Position numbers and translations under genes: made by a program. Source: Phycisphaerales bacterium UBA966 (lineage in GTDB: Bacteria; Planctomycetota; Phycisphaerae; Phycisphaerales; SM1A02). From it: a stretch of DNA of 10,869 nt. Every line of letters starts with the position of its first letter. Position 1 is the stretch's first letter. This document shows, in pieces, positions 1 through 7,559 of this stretch. The notes beneath the pieces were generated by a model. The model was given only the letters and a program-made list of their open reading frames with translations, made no database searches and was not told the DNA's origin. Location: contig DBCE01000223.1 of the NCBI GenBank assembly GCA_002292895.1, positions 3,296 to 14,164 of the forward strand, given 5' to 3'.

Positions 1-1548
1 AAATTGCCGATTGAACGCACCAAAGAAACCACGCTCGGCCATCTTGCGGGGGCGCAGGAAGATGGCGGCAAGCGCGGGGCTCAGTGTGAGTGAGTTGATG
101 CCAGACAGAACCACTGAAATGGCAATGGTCATTGCAAACTGGTTATAGAGCTGACCGGTCACTCCGGGCATGAGTGATGCCGGAACGAAGACCGCTGCCA
201 GCGAAAGTGTGGTGGCAACAATTGGGCCAGCCACTTCCTTCATCGCCGCGCTTGCCGCTCGGTACGGATCCGTTTCACCGGCTTCGAATTTGCGTTCCAC
301 GTTCTCCACTACCACGATGGCATCGTCCACCACGATGCCGATAGAGAGCACCAGGCCTAGCAGGGTTAGCGTATTGATCGAGAATCCAAGCCCCAGCATG
401 ATGGCAAATGTTCCGATGATTGACACCGGAATGGCGATCATCGGGATGATCGTTGTGCGGAAACTCTGCAGGAACACGTAAATGATGATCAACACCAGCA
501 GCGCGGCTTCCCAGAAAGTGGAGACCACTTCCTCGATTGACGCCCGGACGAATTTGGTGGTGTCGTAGTTGATTCGGTAATCAACATCTTCCGGGAAGTC
601 CTTCTTGAGTGACTCCATCGCCGCGCCGACCCCTTTGGCAATCTCAAACGCGTTCGATCCGGGAAGTTGGAATACGCCCAACAATCCGCTCGCCTCGCCA
701 TCTTGCTTGCCAATGGTGGCGTAACTTGCGGCGCCAAGCTCAACGCGTGCAACGTCCTTCAGGAGCACGGTTCCGTTCTTGCCACTGCGCACCACGATCT
801 GTTCAAACTCCTTGACCTGCTCCAGGCGGCCAAGGGTATTCACCTGCATGGTGAATGCAGGCATCACGGCAGTAGTAGGCGACGCACCAGTCTGTCCACC
901 AACCGCTTGGCGATTCTGCTCATCGATCGCCTTGTAGACGGTCTGTGGTTCGATGCCAAGCGCCGCCAATTTCTGCGTGTCCATCCAGATACGCATGGAA
1001 TACTGACGCAGTCCAAAGTTAGAAACCTGAGCAACACCCGGGATGCGCTGCAGCGTCTGAACGATATTGATATCAGCGTAATTGGCTAGAAAGTCAGCGT
1101 TGTACGTGCCCTTTGGCGAACGCAGGCCAACCACCTGCACAAAGTCGGTTGACTGCTTGCGGACCGAAATGCCCTGGCGCTGCACTTCCGGTGGCAACTG
1201 CGGGATAGCAGTCTGCGCGTAGTTCTGCACATCAACTGTGCCGATGGAGAGGTCGTATCCGACGTCGAAGGTGACGGTGATGACCGCATTCCCGCCGTTC
1301 ACGGAATTGCTCGACATGTAAATCATGCCGGGCACGCCGTTGATTTGCCGTTCAAGTAGGCGAGTGACCACGTCGGACGTTGTCTCTGCGGAAGCACCGG
1401 GATAGAACGCGGACACCTGGACAGTCGGTGGAGTGATCGGCGGAAACTGCGAGACCGGCATGATGGTCATGGCAAGACCACCCGCGATCACCATAAGCAA
1501 TGCGATCACCGTTGCAAAGATGGGGCGCTTAATGAAGAAATCAATCAT
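1..1548 (-). CDS. RND multidrug efflux transporter, HAE1 (AcrB/MexB-like) family, N-terminal 516 residues
   Basis: Inner-membrane proton-driven pump of a tripartite efflux complex, which exports hydrophobic or amphiphilic compounds through the adaptor and outer-membrane channel encoded just upstream. The protein begins MIDFFIKRPIFA, the classic HAE1 start, followed by the first membrane segment and a PVSQFPPITPPTV stretch like the AcrB porter domain entry. The membrane segment with SINTLTLLGLVL, then IGIVVDDAIVVVENVER, carries the proton-relay aspartates at residues 408 and 409, one off the AcrB numbering (407/408). The frame stays open to base 1, so the second porter half and TM7-12 lie outside the window. 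The ATG overlaps the adaptor stop in an ATGA, so translation is probably coupled. Family assignment is secure. Substrate cannot be read from the sequence. Confidence 0.96.
   Translation of the reverse strand, partial: MIDFFIKRPIFATVIALLMVIAGGLAMTIMPVSQFPPITPPTVQVSAFYPGASAETTSDVVTRLLERQINGVPGMIYMSSNSVNGGNAVITVTFDVGYDLSIGTVDVQNYAQTAIPQLPPEVQRQGISVRKQSTDFVQVVGLRSPKGTYNADFLANYADINIVQTLQRIPGVAQVSNFGLRQYSMRIWMDTQKLAALGIEPQTVYKAIDEQNRQAVGGQTGASPTTAVMPAFTMQVNTLGRLEQVKEFEQIVVRSGKNGTVLLKDVARVELGAASYATIGKQDGEASGLLGVFQLPGSNAFEIAKGVGAAMESLKKDFPEDVDYRINYDTTKFVRASIEEVVSTFWEAALLVLIIIYVFLQSFRTTIIPMIAIPVSIIGTFAIMLGLGFSINTLTLLGLVLSIGIVVDDAIVVVENVERKFEAGETDPYRAASAAMKEVAGPIVATTLSLAAVFVPASLMPGVTGQLYNQFAMTIAISVVLSGINSLTLSPALAAIFLRPRKMAERGFFGAFNRQF
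1545..1548 (-). promoter_or_regulatory. ATGA stop/start overlap coupling adaptor and RND genes
   Basis: On the minus strand the TGA of the adaptor gene (1547-1545) and the ATG of the RND gene (1548-1546) share bases, giving a 4-base overlap. This layout normally means termination-reinitiation coupling and a single mRNA, which fits two subunits of the same pump. Confidence 0.85.
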
Positions 1549-2693
1549 TCGGCAGCCTTACCCATGCGCTTCTCAATTTTTGCTTCCACCGCCTGCAACA
1601 TGACTTCCGGCGGAACGGTTTGGGTTCCATCGCGGAGCTTCTGCATGCCTTCAATCACCACCGTCTCATCCGCGCCGAGCCCATCGGCAATGACGATGCC
1701 CGCTCCACCGCGCGGGCCCGTGGTCACCACCTTCTGATGCGCCTTACCTTCGGCGTCGACGACCCACACAGTAGCGGCGGCGGTTTGATAGGTCAGTGCA
1801 TTTTCCGGTATGGAAACAGCGTTTTTCAACTCATCCACCTGGAGTTTCACAGTGACATACGCGCCCGGCGCCATGACCAAGTCCGCATTGGGGACTTCAA
1901 TCCGGGTTCGAATAGTGGAAGTGTCGCGGTTCACTGAATTGTCAATGAACACCACCTTGCCGGAGCGCTTCCAGGTACCGCTCGGCAGTGAGGCTTGCGT
2001 GGTTCCATCACCAGCAAGCTGCATGCGACGCAGTGCGGGGATATCCGAATCAGTGGGCTCAAACTCAACCCACAGTGGATCCATTTGCCGAACAGTCACC
2101 AAGGTCTCCTGTGGAGTGACGGAGGTGCCGGCGTACTTGTTGGTTGCGCTTGCCTGGCCCGTGACGGGGCTGGCAATGCGGGTAAAGGAAAGATTCAGGT
2201 TCGCGTCATCAAGCGCGGCGTGGCGCGCATCAAGATTAGCTTCCGCGGTTCGCTGGTTGGCCAGCATTTGATCGAATGCTTCTTGCGAAATTGCCGACAC
2301 CTCAACGAGCGGGCGGTTGCGCACTACTTTGTCGCTGGCGTTCTTCAGTTCCGCCTCTACAACCGCAACATCTGCTTTCGCCTTTTCCACCATGACGCGG
2401 TAGGGGCGCGGATCGATGACGTACAACATCTGTCCTTCGCTGACTGCCTGGCCATTGGTGAAGCCTTGCGTGTCGATCCATCCGCTCACGCGCGGAATGA
2501 TGTCAACGGTGCGAACGCTCATGGTCATGCCTGGGTATTCGCGGTGGATGGGTACATCGCTGACCGTTGGCTTGACAGTGCGCACTGGCGATGGAGGCAT
2601 TCCAGCCGGTCCTTGTGGCGCGCGCGAGCAAGCGCTGGTGGCAGCGGCGGTCAGCATGATTGCTGCGATACATCCAGTGTTCTTCATAGTCAT
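1545..2693 (-). CDS. RND efflux periplasmic adaptor (membrane fusion protein, AcrA/MexA-like), probable lipoprotein
   Basis: Periplasmic adaptor joining the RND pump to the outer-membrane channel. From the ATG at 2693 it is 382 residues, the usual adaptor length. An N-terminal hydrophobic segment ends in TSAC (Cys22), a plausible but imperfect lipobox. The order of parts is typical. A lipoyl-like half carries IIPRVSGWIDT and GQAVSEGQMLYVIDPRPY, followed by an alpha-hairpin rich in Ala/Glu (about residues 100-160), then the second lipoyl half TRIASPVTGQAS. A beta-barrel stretch (LWVEFEPTDSDI) and a membrane-proximal end (SIPENAL, TTGPRGGAGIVIADGLGADETVVIEG) follow. The start could also be the ATG at 2687. 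The frame is open much further upstream (to 3155), but that part lies inside the outer-membrane gene and has no adaptor character. The gene begins 10 bases after that gene's stop, without a clear ribosome site. Confidence 0.95.
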   Translation of the reverse strand: MTMKNTGCIAAIMLTAAATSACSRAPQGPAGMPPSPVRTVKPTVSDVPIHREYPGMTMSVRTVDIIPRVSGWIDTQGFTNGQAVSEGQMLYVIDPRPYRVMVEKAKADVAVVEAELKNASDKVVRNRPLVEVSAISQEAFDQMLANQRTAEANLDARHAALDDANLNLSFTRIASPVTGQASATNKYAGTSVTPQETLVTVRQMDPLWVEFEPTDSDIPALRRMQLAGDGTTQASLPSGTWKRSGKVVFIDNSVNRDTSTIRTRIEVPNADLVMAPGAYVTVKLQVDELKNAVSIPENALTYQTAAATVWVVDAEGKAHQKVVTTGPRGGAGIVIADGLGADETVVIEGMQKLRDGTQTVPPEVMLQAVEAKIEKRMGKAAE

Positions 2694-2703
2694 GTGTGTG
2701 TAC

Positions 2704-4254
2704 TTAGCCGTTGGACTGGCTAGCAGTTGCACTGCTTGGCGCCAAGAAGTCGTTTGCGGTTGGGGTGGGATTGAATCGCTTGACGTCTTCGACAGCGCTC
2801 GGCATTGGGCTGTTCTCCCAACCACCACCGAGCGATCGGTACAACTCAACGCAGTCTTGCGCCACCAGGCCCTCGGCTTGCGCAAGTCCATTCCGCGCCA
2901 GTACCGATGCCTGAAGAAACTCAATGAGGCGGGAGATATCAATGGTGCCGGCGTTGTATTGCATGAACGCCAAGTCATACGACGCGCCGATTTCGCGGGC
3001 GCTGTCTGTAAAGTTGCTGCGCACAGCACGTGCTGCTGTAAATGAAGTAATCGAAGATTCCACTTGGTTGACTGCAGTGACCACCGCGAGTTGGTATCGC
3101 AGCAGGGCATCAGCAGAACGCGCCTTGGCTTGCTTGACGCGCGCTTCGGCTGCACCGGTCAGGATGTTCATGAAATTCCAACTGACCGCGGGCGTGAATC
3201 CGTAGGTCATATTCTTGTTGACATCCCCCAAGTCACTGAAGTTCGGAGTCTGGATGATGAAGTTTCCAGTGAATGTAAAGCGTGGCAGATAGCCTGCCTC
3301 GGCGACGCCGATTTCAGCAGTGGCGGCCTGGAAGTTGCGCTCCGCAGCTTGAACGTCGGGGCGGCGCATGAGTAGTGTTGAGGGGATACCCACCGCAATG
3401 GGCATGTCCACGGTGGGCACTTTGCCCTCGTTTTCAACTAATGCGCGAATGCGTTCCGGTGTCTCAGCCAACAGAATGCACAGTCCGGAAAGCTGTTTAG
3501 CGATCATCCCGTCAAAGCGAAGCGACTCAGCCAATGCGGATGATTGCCGTGATCGCACCTCGCCAAGTTCCACCTTTGATCCAGCCTGGTAGCGAACCTT
3601 CTTCTCGATCGCGCCGACCAGCTTTCCGTAGCCCTGGGCAAGGTCCCGGTACGCCTTGCGCTGTGCTTGCAGTTGTCGAATGGTGACATACGCCTGGGCA
3701 ACTTCAGCGCGAATACTGACTAACGCTGCGCGGTATTCAGCGGCGCTCATCTGCACGCGCGACACACCTGCTTCGATCTGCCGGCGCACGGCGCCCCACA
3801 CGTCAATCTCCCAAGCAGCGGAAGCGATGTTCCATTCCCAATTGCTGAAGCTCTGTTTCAGCGCGTCCGAATTCTGAATTCCGATGGCATTACCGTTGAT
3901 ACGCCGGCGGCTGTACCCGAGCCCCGTATCCATTTCCGGGAACAGCTTGGAAAAATCAATGGTGTATTGCGCGCGGTACTCCTCAAGCGCAAGCAGTGTG
4001 CGTCGCAGATCGATGTTCTGCATGTCGGCACGCGACACCAGTTCGCCGAGCACGGGGTCGTTGAAATTCTGCCACCAGCGCTCGCTGATTGGTTCGGTTA
4101 CCGCGAGGGCGGAATCACTCTTGGCGGTGAATTGCGGCTCCACCGGAACCTGTGGCGCTTGATAGTTCGGACCAAGGGCGCAGCCGCCGAGCAGTGCCGC
4201 GGTGGTTGCAGTGACAGGTGCCCACAACGGGCAAGAATTCAGGGTGCGGCGCAT
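2704..4254 (-). CDS. Outer membrane efflux lipoprotein (OprM/NodT/TolC family)
   Basis: Trimeric outer-membrane channel of the tripartite pump, 516 residues, near the family's usual 450-500 with a slightly long tail. A signal peptide ends at LLGGC (lipobox, Cys25), followed by ALGPNYQAP, the characteristic lipidated-OMF start. Two outer-membrane efflux repeats follow. The first opens with ERWWQNFNDPVLGELVSRA (about residues 58-76) and includes the AQAYVTIRQLQAQ helix. The second follows LLMRRPDVQAAERNFQAATAEIGVAEAGYLPRF near residues 295-327, a strong family marker. The protein ends with RSLGGGW and a Ser/Thr/Ala-rich tail. The start is the only reasonable ATG before the lipoprotein signal. 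No convincing ribosome site precedes it, so expression may depend on the upstream phhA message, which ends 32 bases earlier. Confidence 0.95.
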   Translation of the reverse strand: MRRTLNSCPLWAPVTATTAALLGGCALGPNYQAPQVPVEPQFTAKSDSALAVTEPISERWWQNFNDPVLGELVSRADMQNIDLRRTLLALEEYRAQYTIDFSKLFPEMDTGLGYSRRRINGNAIGIQNSDALKQSFSNWEWNIASAAWEIDVWGAVRRQIEAGVSRVQMSAAEYRAALVSIRAEVAQAYVTIRQLQAQRKAYRDLAQGYGKLVGAIEKKVRYQAGSKVELGEVRSRQSSALAESLRFDGMIAKQLSGLCILLAETPERIRALVENEGKVPTVDMPIAVGIPSTLLMRRPDVQAAERNFQAATAEIGVAEAGYLPRFTFTGNFIIQTPNFSDLGDVNKNMTYGFTPAVSWNFMNILTGAAEARVKQAKARSADALLRYQLAVVTAVNQVESSITSFTAARAVRSNFTDSAREIGASYDLAFMQYNAGTIDISRLIEFLQASVLARNGLAQAEGLVAQDCVELYRSLGGGWENSPMPSAVEDVKRFNPTPTANDFLAPSSATASQSNG

Positions 4255-4286
4255 TCCGCGGAGTGTAGCGGTGACGTTCGCGCCGC

Positions 4287-5150
4287 TTATGCGTTCACGG
4301 GCCGACGGGCTGGGTCAAGGAGTCGCTGCGCGTAGGTGTTCATGGCATCGCGAAGTTGATCGAAACTCTCAAGAACATAGAGAATCGGCTGGTAATGATC
4401 GATTTCAAACGACGTGTTGCAGACCGTCTCAAGGTCGAACGGACGGCGGTCGACATCTTTGGAGTCAAGTGCGTGGGCACTTTCGCCGGGACTGGAAATC
4501 AGTCCACTTCCATAGAGGCGATTTCGCCCACCTTCGCGGATCAGACCAAACTCCACGGTGAACCAGAAGAGACGCGCGAGGCGTTCGGTGTGGTGCGGAT
4601 CATCGGTGCTGACCGCAGCCTTGCCGTAGGTCTGCAGGAAGTCAGCAAAGGTGGGGTCTGCATGCAACGGGACATGTCCAAAGATGTCATGGAAGATGTC
4701 TGGCTCAGGTAAGTAGTCAATGGACTCGCGCGAACGAATCACGATGGTGGTCGGAAACTCGCGACGGGCAAGGCATGCAAAGAACGCCTTCGCCGGCAAG
4801 TAGCCGGGAACAGCCTTGCTCTGCCAGCCAGTGAGTGGCATCAAGAACGTGTTCACTGACTGCGGTCCCTCAAGGTAAGGGATGTGGTCGCGAACTAAAT
4901 TAATGCTGCGTGCGCCGCGGAGATAAACCTCGCTGGCATTGTTGGCCAGATACGCCATTTGCCGGTCGTAGAGCACGCGCCACGTCTCTTGGTTCTCCGC
5001 CGTGTACCCGTCGTAATTCTGTCCGATGTACGCCTTGGTAATGTCGTGGAAGCCAGGCTCACCAAAGTGATTGGCGTACTCCTGAGCTGCTTTGCCTTGC
5101 GGCCCATCAATCATCGCGTGGTTCAGATTGCCGGACATTCCTTGAGCCAT
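4287..5150 (-). CDS. phhA: Phenylalanine-4-hydroxylase (phenylalanine 4-monooxygenase)
   Basis: Tetrahydropterin- and iron-dependent enzyme that turns L-phenylalanine plus O2 into L-tyrosine in the cytoplasm. At 287 residues it is the compact bacterial form, consisting of the catalytic domain without the N-terminal ACT regulatory domain of animal enzymes. The signature PDIFHDIFGHVPL holds the iron ligands His154 and His159, and the third ligand is Glu200 in WFTVEFGL. The 5- and 41-residue spacings equal those of the Chromobacterium violaceum enzyme (His138, His143, Glu184). The start at 5150 has a good ribosome site. The gene follows an unrecognised gene by 72 bases and precedes the efflux genes by 32. 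No pterin-4a-carbinolamine dehydratase (phhB), its usual partner, is in the window. It could serve phenylalanine breakdown or tyrosine supply. Confidence 0.96.
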   Translation of the reverse strand: MAQGMSGNLNHAMIDGPQGKAAQEYANHFGEPGFHDITKAYIGQNYDGYTAENQETWRVLYDRQMAYLANNASEVYLRGARSINLVRDHIPYLEGPQSVNTFLMPLTGWQSKAVPGYLPAKAFFACLARREFPTTIVIRSRESIDYLPEPDIFHDIFGHVPLHADPTFADFLQTYGKAAVSTDDPHHTERLARLFWFTVEFGLIREGGRNRLYGSGLISSPGESAHALDSKDVDRRPFDLETVCNTSFEIDHYQPILYVLESFDQLRDAMNTYAQRLLDPARRPVNA

Positions 5151-5156
5151 CGGTGG

Positions 5157-5164
5157 TTTCCTTC
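5157..5164 (-). promoter_or_regulatory. Ribosome binding site of phhA
   Basis: On the minus strand GAAGGAAA lies upstream of the phhA ATG, with 8 bases between AGGA and the start codon. This is the clearest Shine-Dalgarno sequence in the minus-strand block and supports the start at 5150 over the internal ATG four codons later. Confidence 0.7.
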
Positions 5165-5222
5165 GTGGACATCGAATTGACGAACGGTCAGTCTAAGCGG
5201 GCGTGTGCCGCGCGCGAAGCCC

Positions 5223-5834
5223 TTATCCGCCGGCCTGTTCCGTGAGCCACGGTTTAACGTTGTTTGTAGATGCAAGGGCCGGATTGGCTGAAATGCGAGC
5301 GATACCCAGTTGTGCGCGCGCATCAATCCCCCACGGGTCGACGCCAACCACTTTCGGGTCAATCAGTAGGTGCTCACCGGATGCCCGTGCCGCGCGAATC
5401 ACCAACTCTTGGCAAGAACTGTTGAGTTCCTTGCAGAGCGCGCCCTCTTGAGATGCAAACGGGTTCTCGCGCATGAGCGCTTGGCCATCGATGAAGTAGC
5501 CCTTGAATCGTGCGGCGTCGATTTGTATGCGCGCCCAACGGACATCTGGTGGCTCACCGTGGTAGATGCACCAGCGATCACAGATGGCGCCATCCGGACC
5601 ATTCTCGTCAATCTGCTCAAGGGTCACTTGTAAGACCAGCGCATCATCGCTGTCGTCCGGAAGTTCCAGCACGGTGTCTACCGAACGCAACATAGCCACC
5701 ATGACTGAAGCCACCAAGTGGCCACTAGCGGTGGGCGCCACGCGAATATCCACGCGATCCTCGCCGAAGCGAATCTTTCCGTGCAGGTGCGCGCGCATGA
5801 ACTGGTAGGCCTCGTCGGCAATCTCGTCGGTCAT
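5223..5834 (-). CDS. Hypothetical protein, first gene of the minus-strand block
   Basis: I do not recognise this protein. From the ATG at 5834 it has 203 residues. It looks soluble, with no signal peptide or membrane segment, and is acidic in the middle (ELPDDSDDALVLQ). It alternates beta-like and helical stretches. Notable motifs are DRWCIYHGEPPDVRW, then ARFKGYFIDGQAL, and near the end VVGVDPWGIDARAQLGIARIS. The reading frame continues upstream into the aroDE region. A GTG at 5864 would add ten residues (VRRWQLRFQL), which look protein-like, so the true start may be there. Coding support is the long open frame, the tidy fit between flanking genes and the balanced composition. It ends 72 bases before phhA and may be cotranscribed with it. 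It is transcribed divergently from aroDE. No function can be assigned. Confidence 0.72.
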   Translation of the reverse strand: MTDEIADEAYQFMRAHLHGKIRFGEDRVDIRVAPTASGHLVASVMVAMLRSVDTVLELPDDSDDALVLQVTLEQIDENGPDGAICDRWCIYHGEPPDVRWARIQIDAARFKGYFIDGQALMRENPFASQEGALCKELNSSCQELVIRAARASGEHLLIDPKVVGVDPWGIDARAQLGIARISANPALASTNNVKPWLTEQAGG

Positions 5835-5881
5835 TAGTTGGAATCGTAACTGCCAACGCCGCACGCCGTAGGATTCCGCCC
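5835..5881. promoter_or_regulatory. Compact divergent intergenic region between hypothetical gene and aroDE
   Basis: Only 47 bases separate the two divergent starts, or 17 if the minus-strand gene starts at the GTG at 5864. Both promoters must overlap here or lie inside the opposite gene. I see no clear -35/-10 pair on either strand. Apart from the aroDE ribosome site near 5870, no other signal was found. Confidence 0.4.
5870..5873 (+). promoter_or_regulatory. Ribosome binding site of aroDE, supporting a GTG start
   Basis: AGGA sits 8 bases upstream of the GTG at 5882. The next in-frame ATG is codon 33, which would remove the first beta strand (LCVSISV) of the dehydroquinase barrel, so the GTG is the credible start. 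Confidence 0.6.
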
Positions 5882-7525
5882 GTGACTCACCTTTGCGTGT
5901 CAATTTCCGTTGAAGCCCCTGATGAGATCGATGTTGCGCTTGCTGATGCGCGTCGTGCGGTTGAGCACGGTGCGGACATGGTGGAATGGCGCGTCGATGC
6001 GTTGGCAGAATGTGAGCAGGCATTGCGCCATGTGCGGACCTTGGTTCGTGAATCGCCGGTGCCATGCATCGTGACGATCCGCGGCGCGCGTGAGGGCGGT
6101 GAATGGCGTGGCGAGGAAACCGATCGCATCAGTTTCTTAGAGGCGCTTTGCACCGCGAGCGGCGAAGTGGCGCCCACCTACATTGACTTTGAACTTGCGG
6201 ACATGCAGCGCAGCGCAAATGTGCGCCAGAAATTGGAACTCTGTGTCGAACACCCTGGCCAAGTGCGCACGGTGGGCACTCGATTGATCTTGAGCGCACA
6301 CGACTTTGACGGTCGGCCCGCGGCACTTCTCCGGCAGTGGACGGCCATGGCGGAGGCTGATGCGTGCGCTGTTGCAAAGGTTGCATGGCGTGCGCGCAGT
6401 GTGCGTGACAACATCGAAGCATTTGAGTTGCTCGCTACGCGCGTGAAGCCAGCCGTGGTGCTGTGTATGGGCGAGCCCGGGCTGATGAGTCGCGTCCTTG
6501 CCCCGAAATTTGGTGCATTTCTTACCTTTGCGCACGCAGGGAGTGACTCCGATGCACAGCGTGCTGCAGCAAACGCAGCTGGCACCGCACCGGGGCAAGT
6601 GTCGGTTCAGGACATGGTCAATCTGTATGGGTTTCGGAGCATTGATTCTGCGACGCGTGTCTTTGGTGTGATCGGTTGGCCGGTTGGTCATTCGCGGAGT
6701 CCGCATGTGCACAACGCATGGTTTCGGGAGGCTGGGCGTAATGCAGTATTGCTGCCGATGCCGGTTCCGCCGGAGTATGAACACTTCAAGGCGACCGTTG
6801 CAGAGTTGTTGGCATATGCGCCGTTGGACTTCCGTGGTGCGTGTGTGACGATTCCCCATAAGGAGAATCTCGTGCGATTTGTGAAGGAGCAGGGTGGCCA
6901 CGTTGATCCGCTTGCGGAACGCATTGGTGCAGCGAACACGCTGTATCTGAATGCTGCAGGTGCTTTATGTTGCGCCAATACTGACGCGCCGGCTGCAGTG
7001 GACGCACTGACGCACGGCATGGGGATCGAACGCGCTGCGCTGCGTGGGAAACGCATCGCTGTGCTTGGTGCCGGGGGAGTTGCGCGCGCAGTTGCTGTTG
7101 GTTTAGCGGATGAGGGCGCGCGCGTGGTGGTCTTCAACCGCAATGAAGATCGGGCGCGCCGGATGTGTGCGCAGTTGCAAGAAGGTGCTATGCAGGCACG
7201 CAGTGCGGCGGGCGATCTTGGCCGTGTCGACGCGGTGGCAGGATCGATGAGTGCAGGGCGAACTACAGAACTCAGCAGCGGTGAGTTTCATGAGTTTGTC
7301 AATTGCACGCCGGTGGGCATGCAAGGTGGTCCGGACCCGCAGGGCAATCCACTTGTGAGCGATGTCCGCCTTGATGACACCATGACGGTCATGGATACCG
7401 TATACGCACCGCGCGAGACACCGCTCATGATTCATGCGCGTTCATGCGGCGCGCGCACGGTTGATGGCTGGATCATGTTCACAAAGCAGGCGGAGCGACA
7501 GTTCCGCTTGTGGCATACGGATTGA
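5882..7525 (+). CDS. aroDE: Bifunctional type I 3-dehydroquinate dehydratase / shikimate dehydrogenase
   Basis: Cytoplasmic fusion enzyme catalysing 3-dehydroquinate to 3-dehydroshikimate, then NADPH-dependent reduction to shikimate (547 residues, GTG start). Residues 1-245 are a type I dehydroquinase. Glu35 and Arg37 lie in EWR, His140 in SAHDF, the Schiff-base lysine Lys166 in AKVAW, Arg204 in MSRV, and the lid APGQ has Gln239. Residues 260-547 are shikimate dehydrogenase. They show GWPVGHSRSPHVHN, VTIPHK with catalytic Lys327, ANT with Asn352, NTD with Asp368, the NADP loop GAGGVARA at 396-403, NRN at 419-421, NCTPVGM, and Gln536 near the end. The linker LYGFRSIDSATRVFGVIG resembles plant DHQ-SDH. 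All catalytic residues appear present, so both halves should be active. The lid loop before APGQ is unusually long, and Thr235 replaces the common Ser. It runs convergently into the membrane-protein gene, 34 bases away with no clear terminator between. Confidence 0.96.
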   Translation: MTHLCVSISVEAPDEIDVALADARRAVEHGADMVEWRVDALAECEQALRHVRTLVRESPVPCIVTIRGAREGGEWRGEETDRISFLEALCTASGEVAPTYIDFELADMQRSANVRQKLELCVEHPGQVRTVGTRLILSAHDFDGRPAALLRQWTAMAEADACAVAKVAWRARSVRDNIEAFELLATRVKPAVVLCMGEPGLMSRVLAPKFGAFLTFAHAGSDSDAQRAAANAAGTAPGQVSVQDMVNLYGFRSIDSATRVFGVIGWPVGHSRSPHVHNAWFREAGRNAVLLPMPVPPEYEHFKATVAELLAYAPLDFRGACVTIPHKENLVRFVKEQGGHVDPLAERIGAANTLYLNAAGALCCANTDAPAAVDALTHGMGIERAALRGKRIAVLGAGGVARAVAVGLADEGARVVVFNRNEDRARRMCAQLQEGAMQARSAAGDLGRVDAVAGSMSAGRTTELSSGEFHEFVNCTPVGMQGGPDPQGNPLVSDVRLDDTMTVMDTVYAPRETPLMIHARSCGARTVDGWIMFTKQAERQFRLWHTD

Positions 7526-7559
7526 GAGTGAGTGACAAGCGCACAGGGGCGCAGGGGCT

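Noticed and set aside
1995..3045. Plus-strand open frames of 209-242 codons opposite the adaptor and outer-membrane genes
   Set aside because: They are antisense to genes with strong family motifs and show no recognisable domain.
2694..3155. In-frame upstream extension of the adaptor gene
   Set aside because: It overlaps the end of the outer-membrane factor gene in another frame, lacks adaptor features and would put the lipoprotein signal in mid-protein.
4255..4286. Possible stem (AGCGG/CCGCT) between phhA and the outer-membrane gene as a terminator
   Set aside because: The stem is five bases with an 11-base loop and no following U-tract, which is too weak to call.
5165..5222. GC-rich GGGC...GCCC pairing upstream of phhA as a terminator or attenuator
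   Set aside because: Only four outer pairs match, with no T-tract and no leader peptide rich in Phe or Tyr.
6137..6901. 254-codon minus-strand open frame opposite aroDE
   Set aside because: It is a shadow of aroDE, His/Cys/Arg-rich, with no family features.
7526..7559. Possible bidirectional terminator between convergent genes
   Set aside because: Only a 4-base GC stem can be drawn and there is no T-run on either strand.
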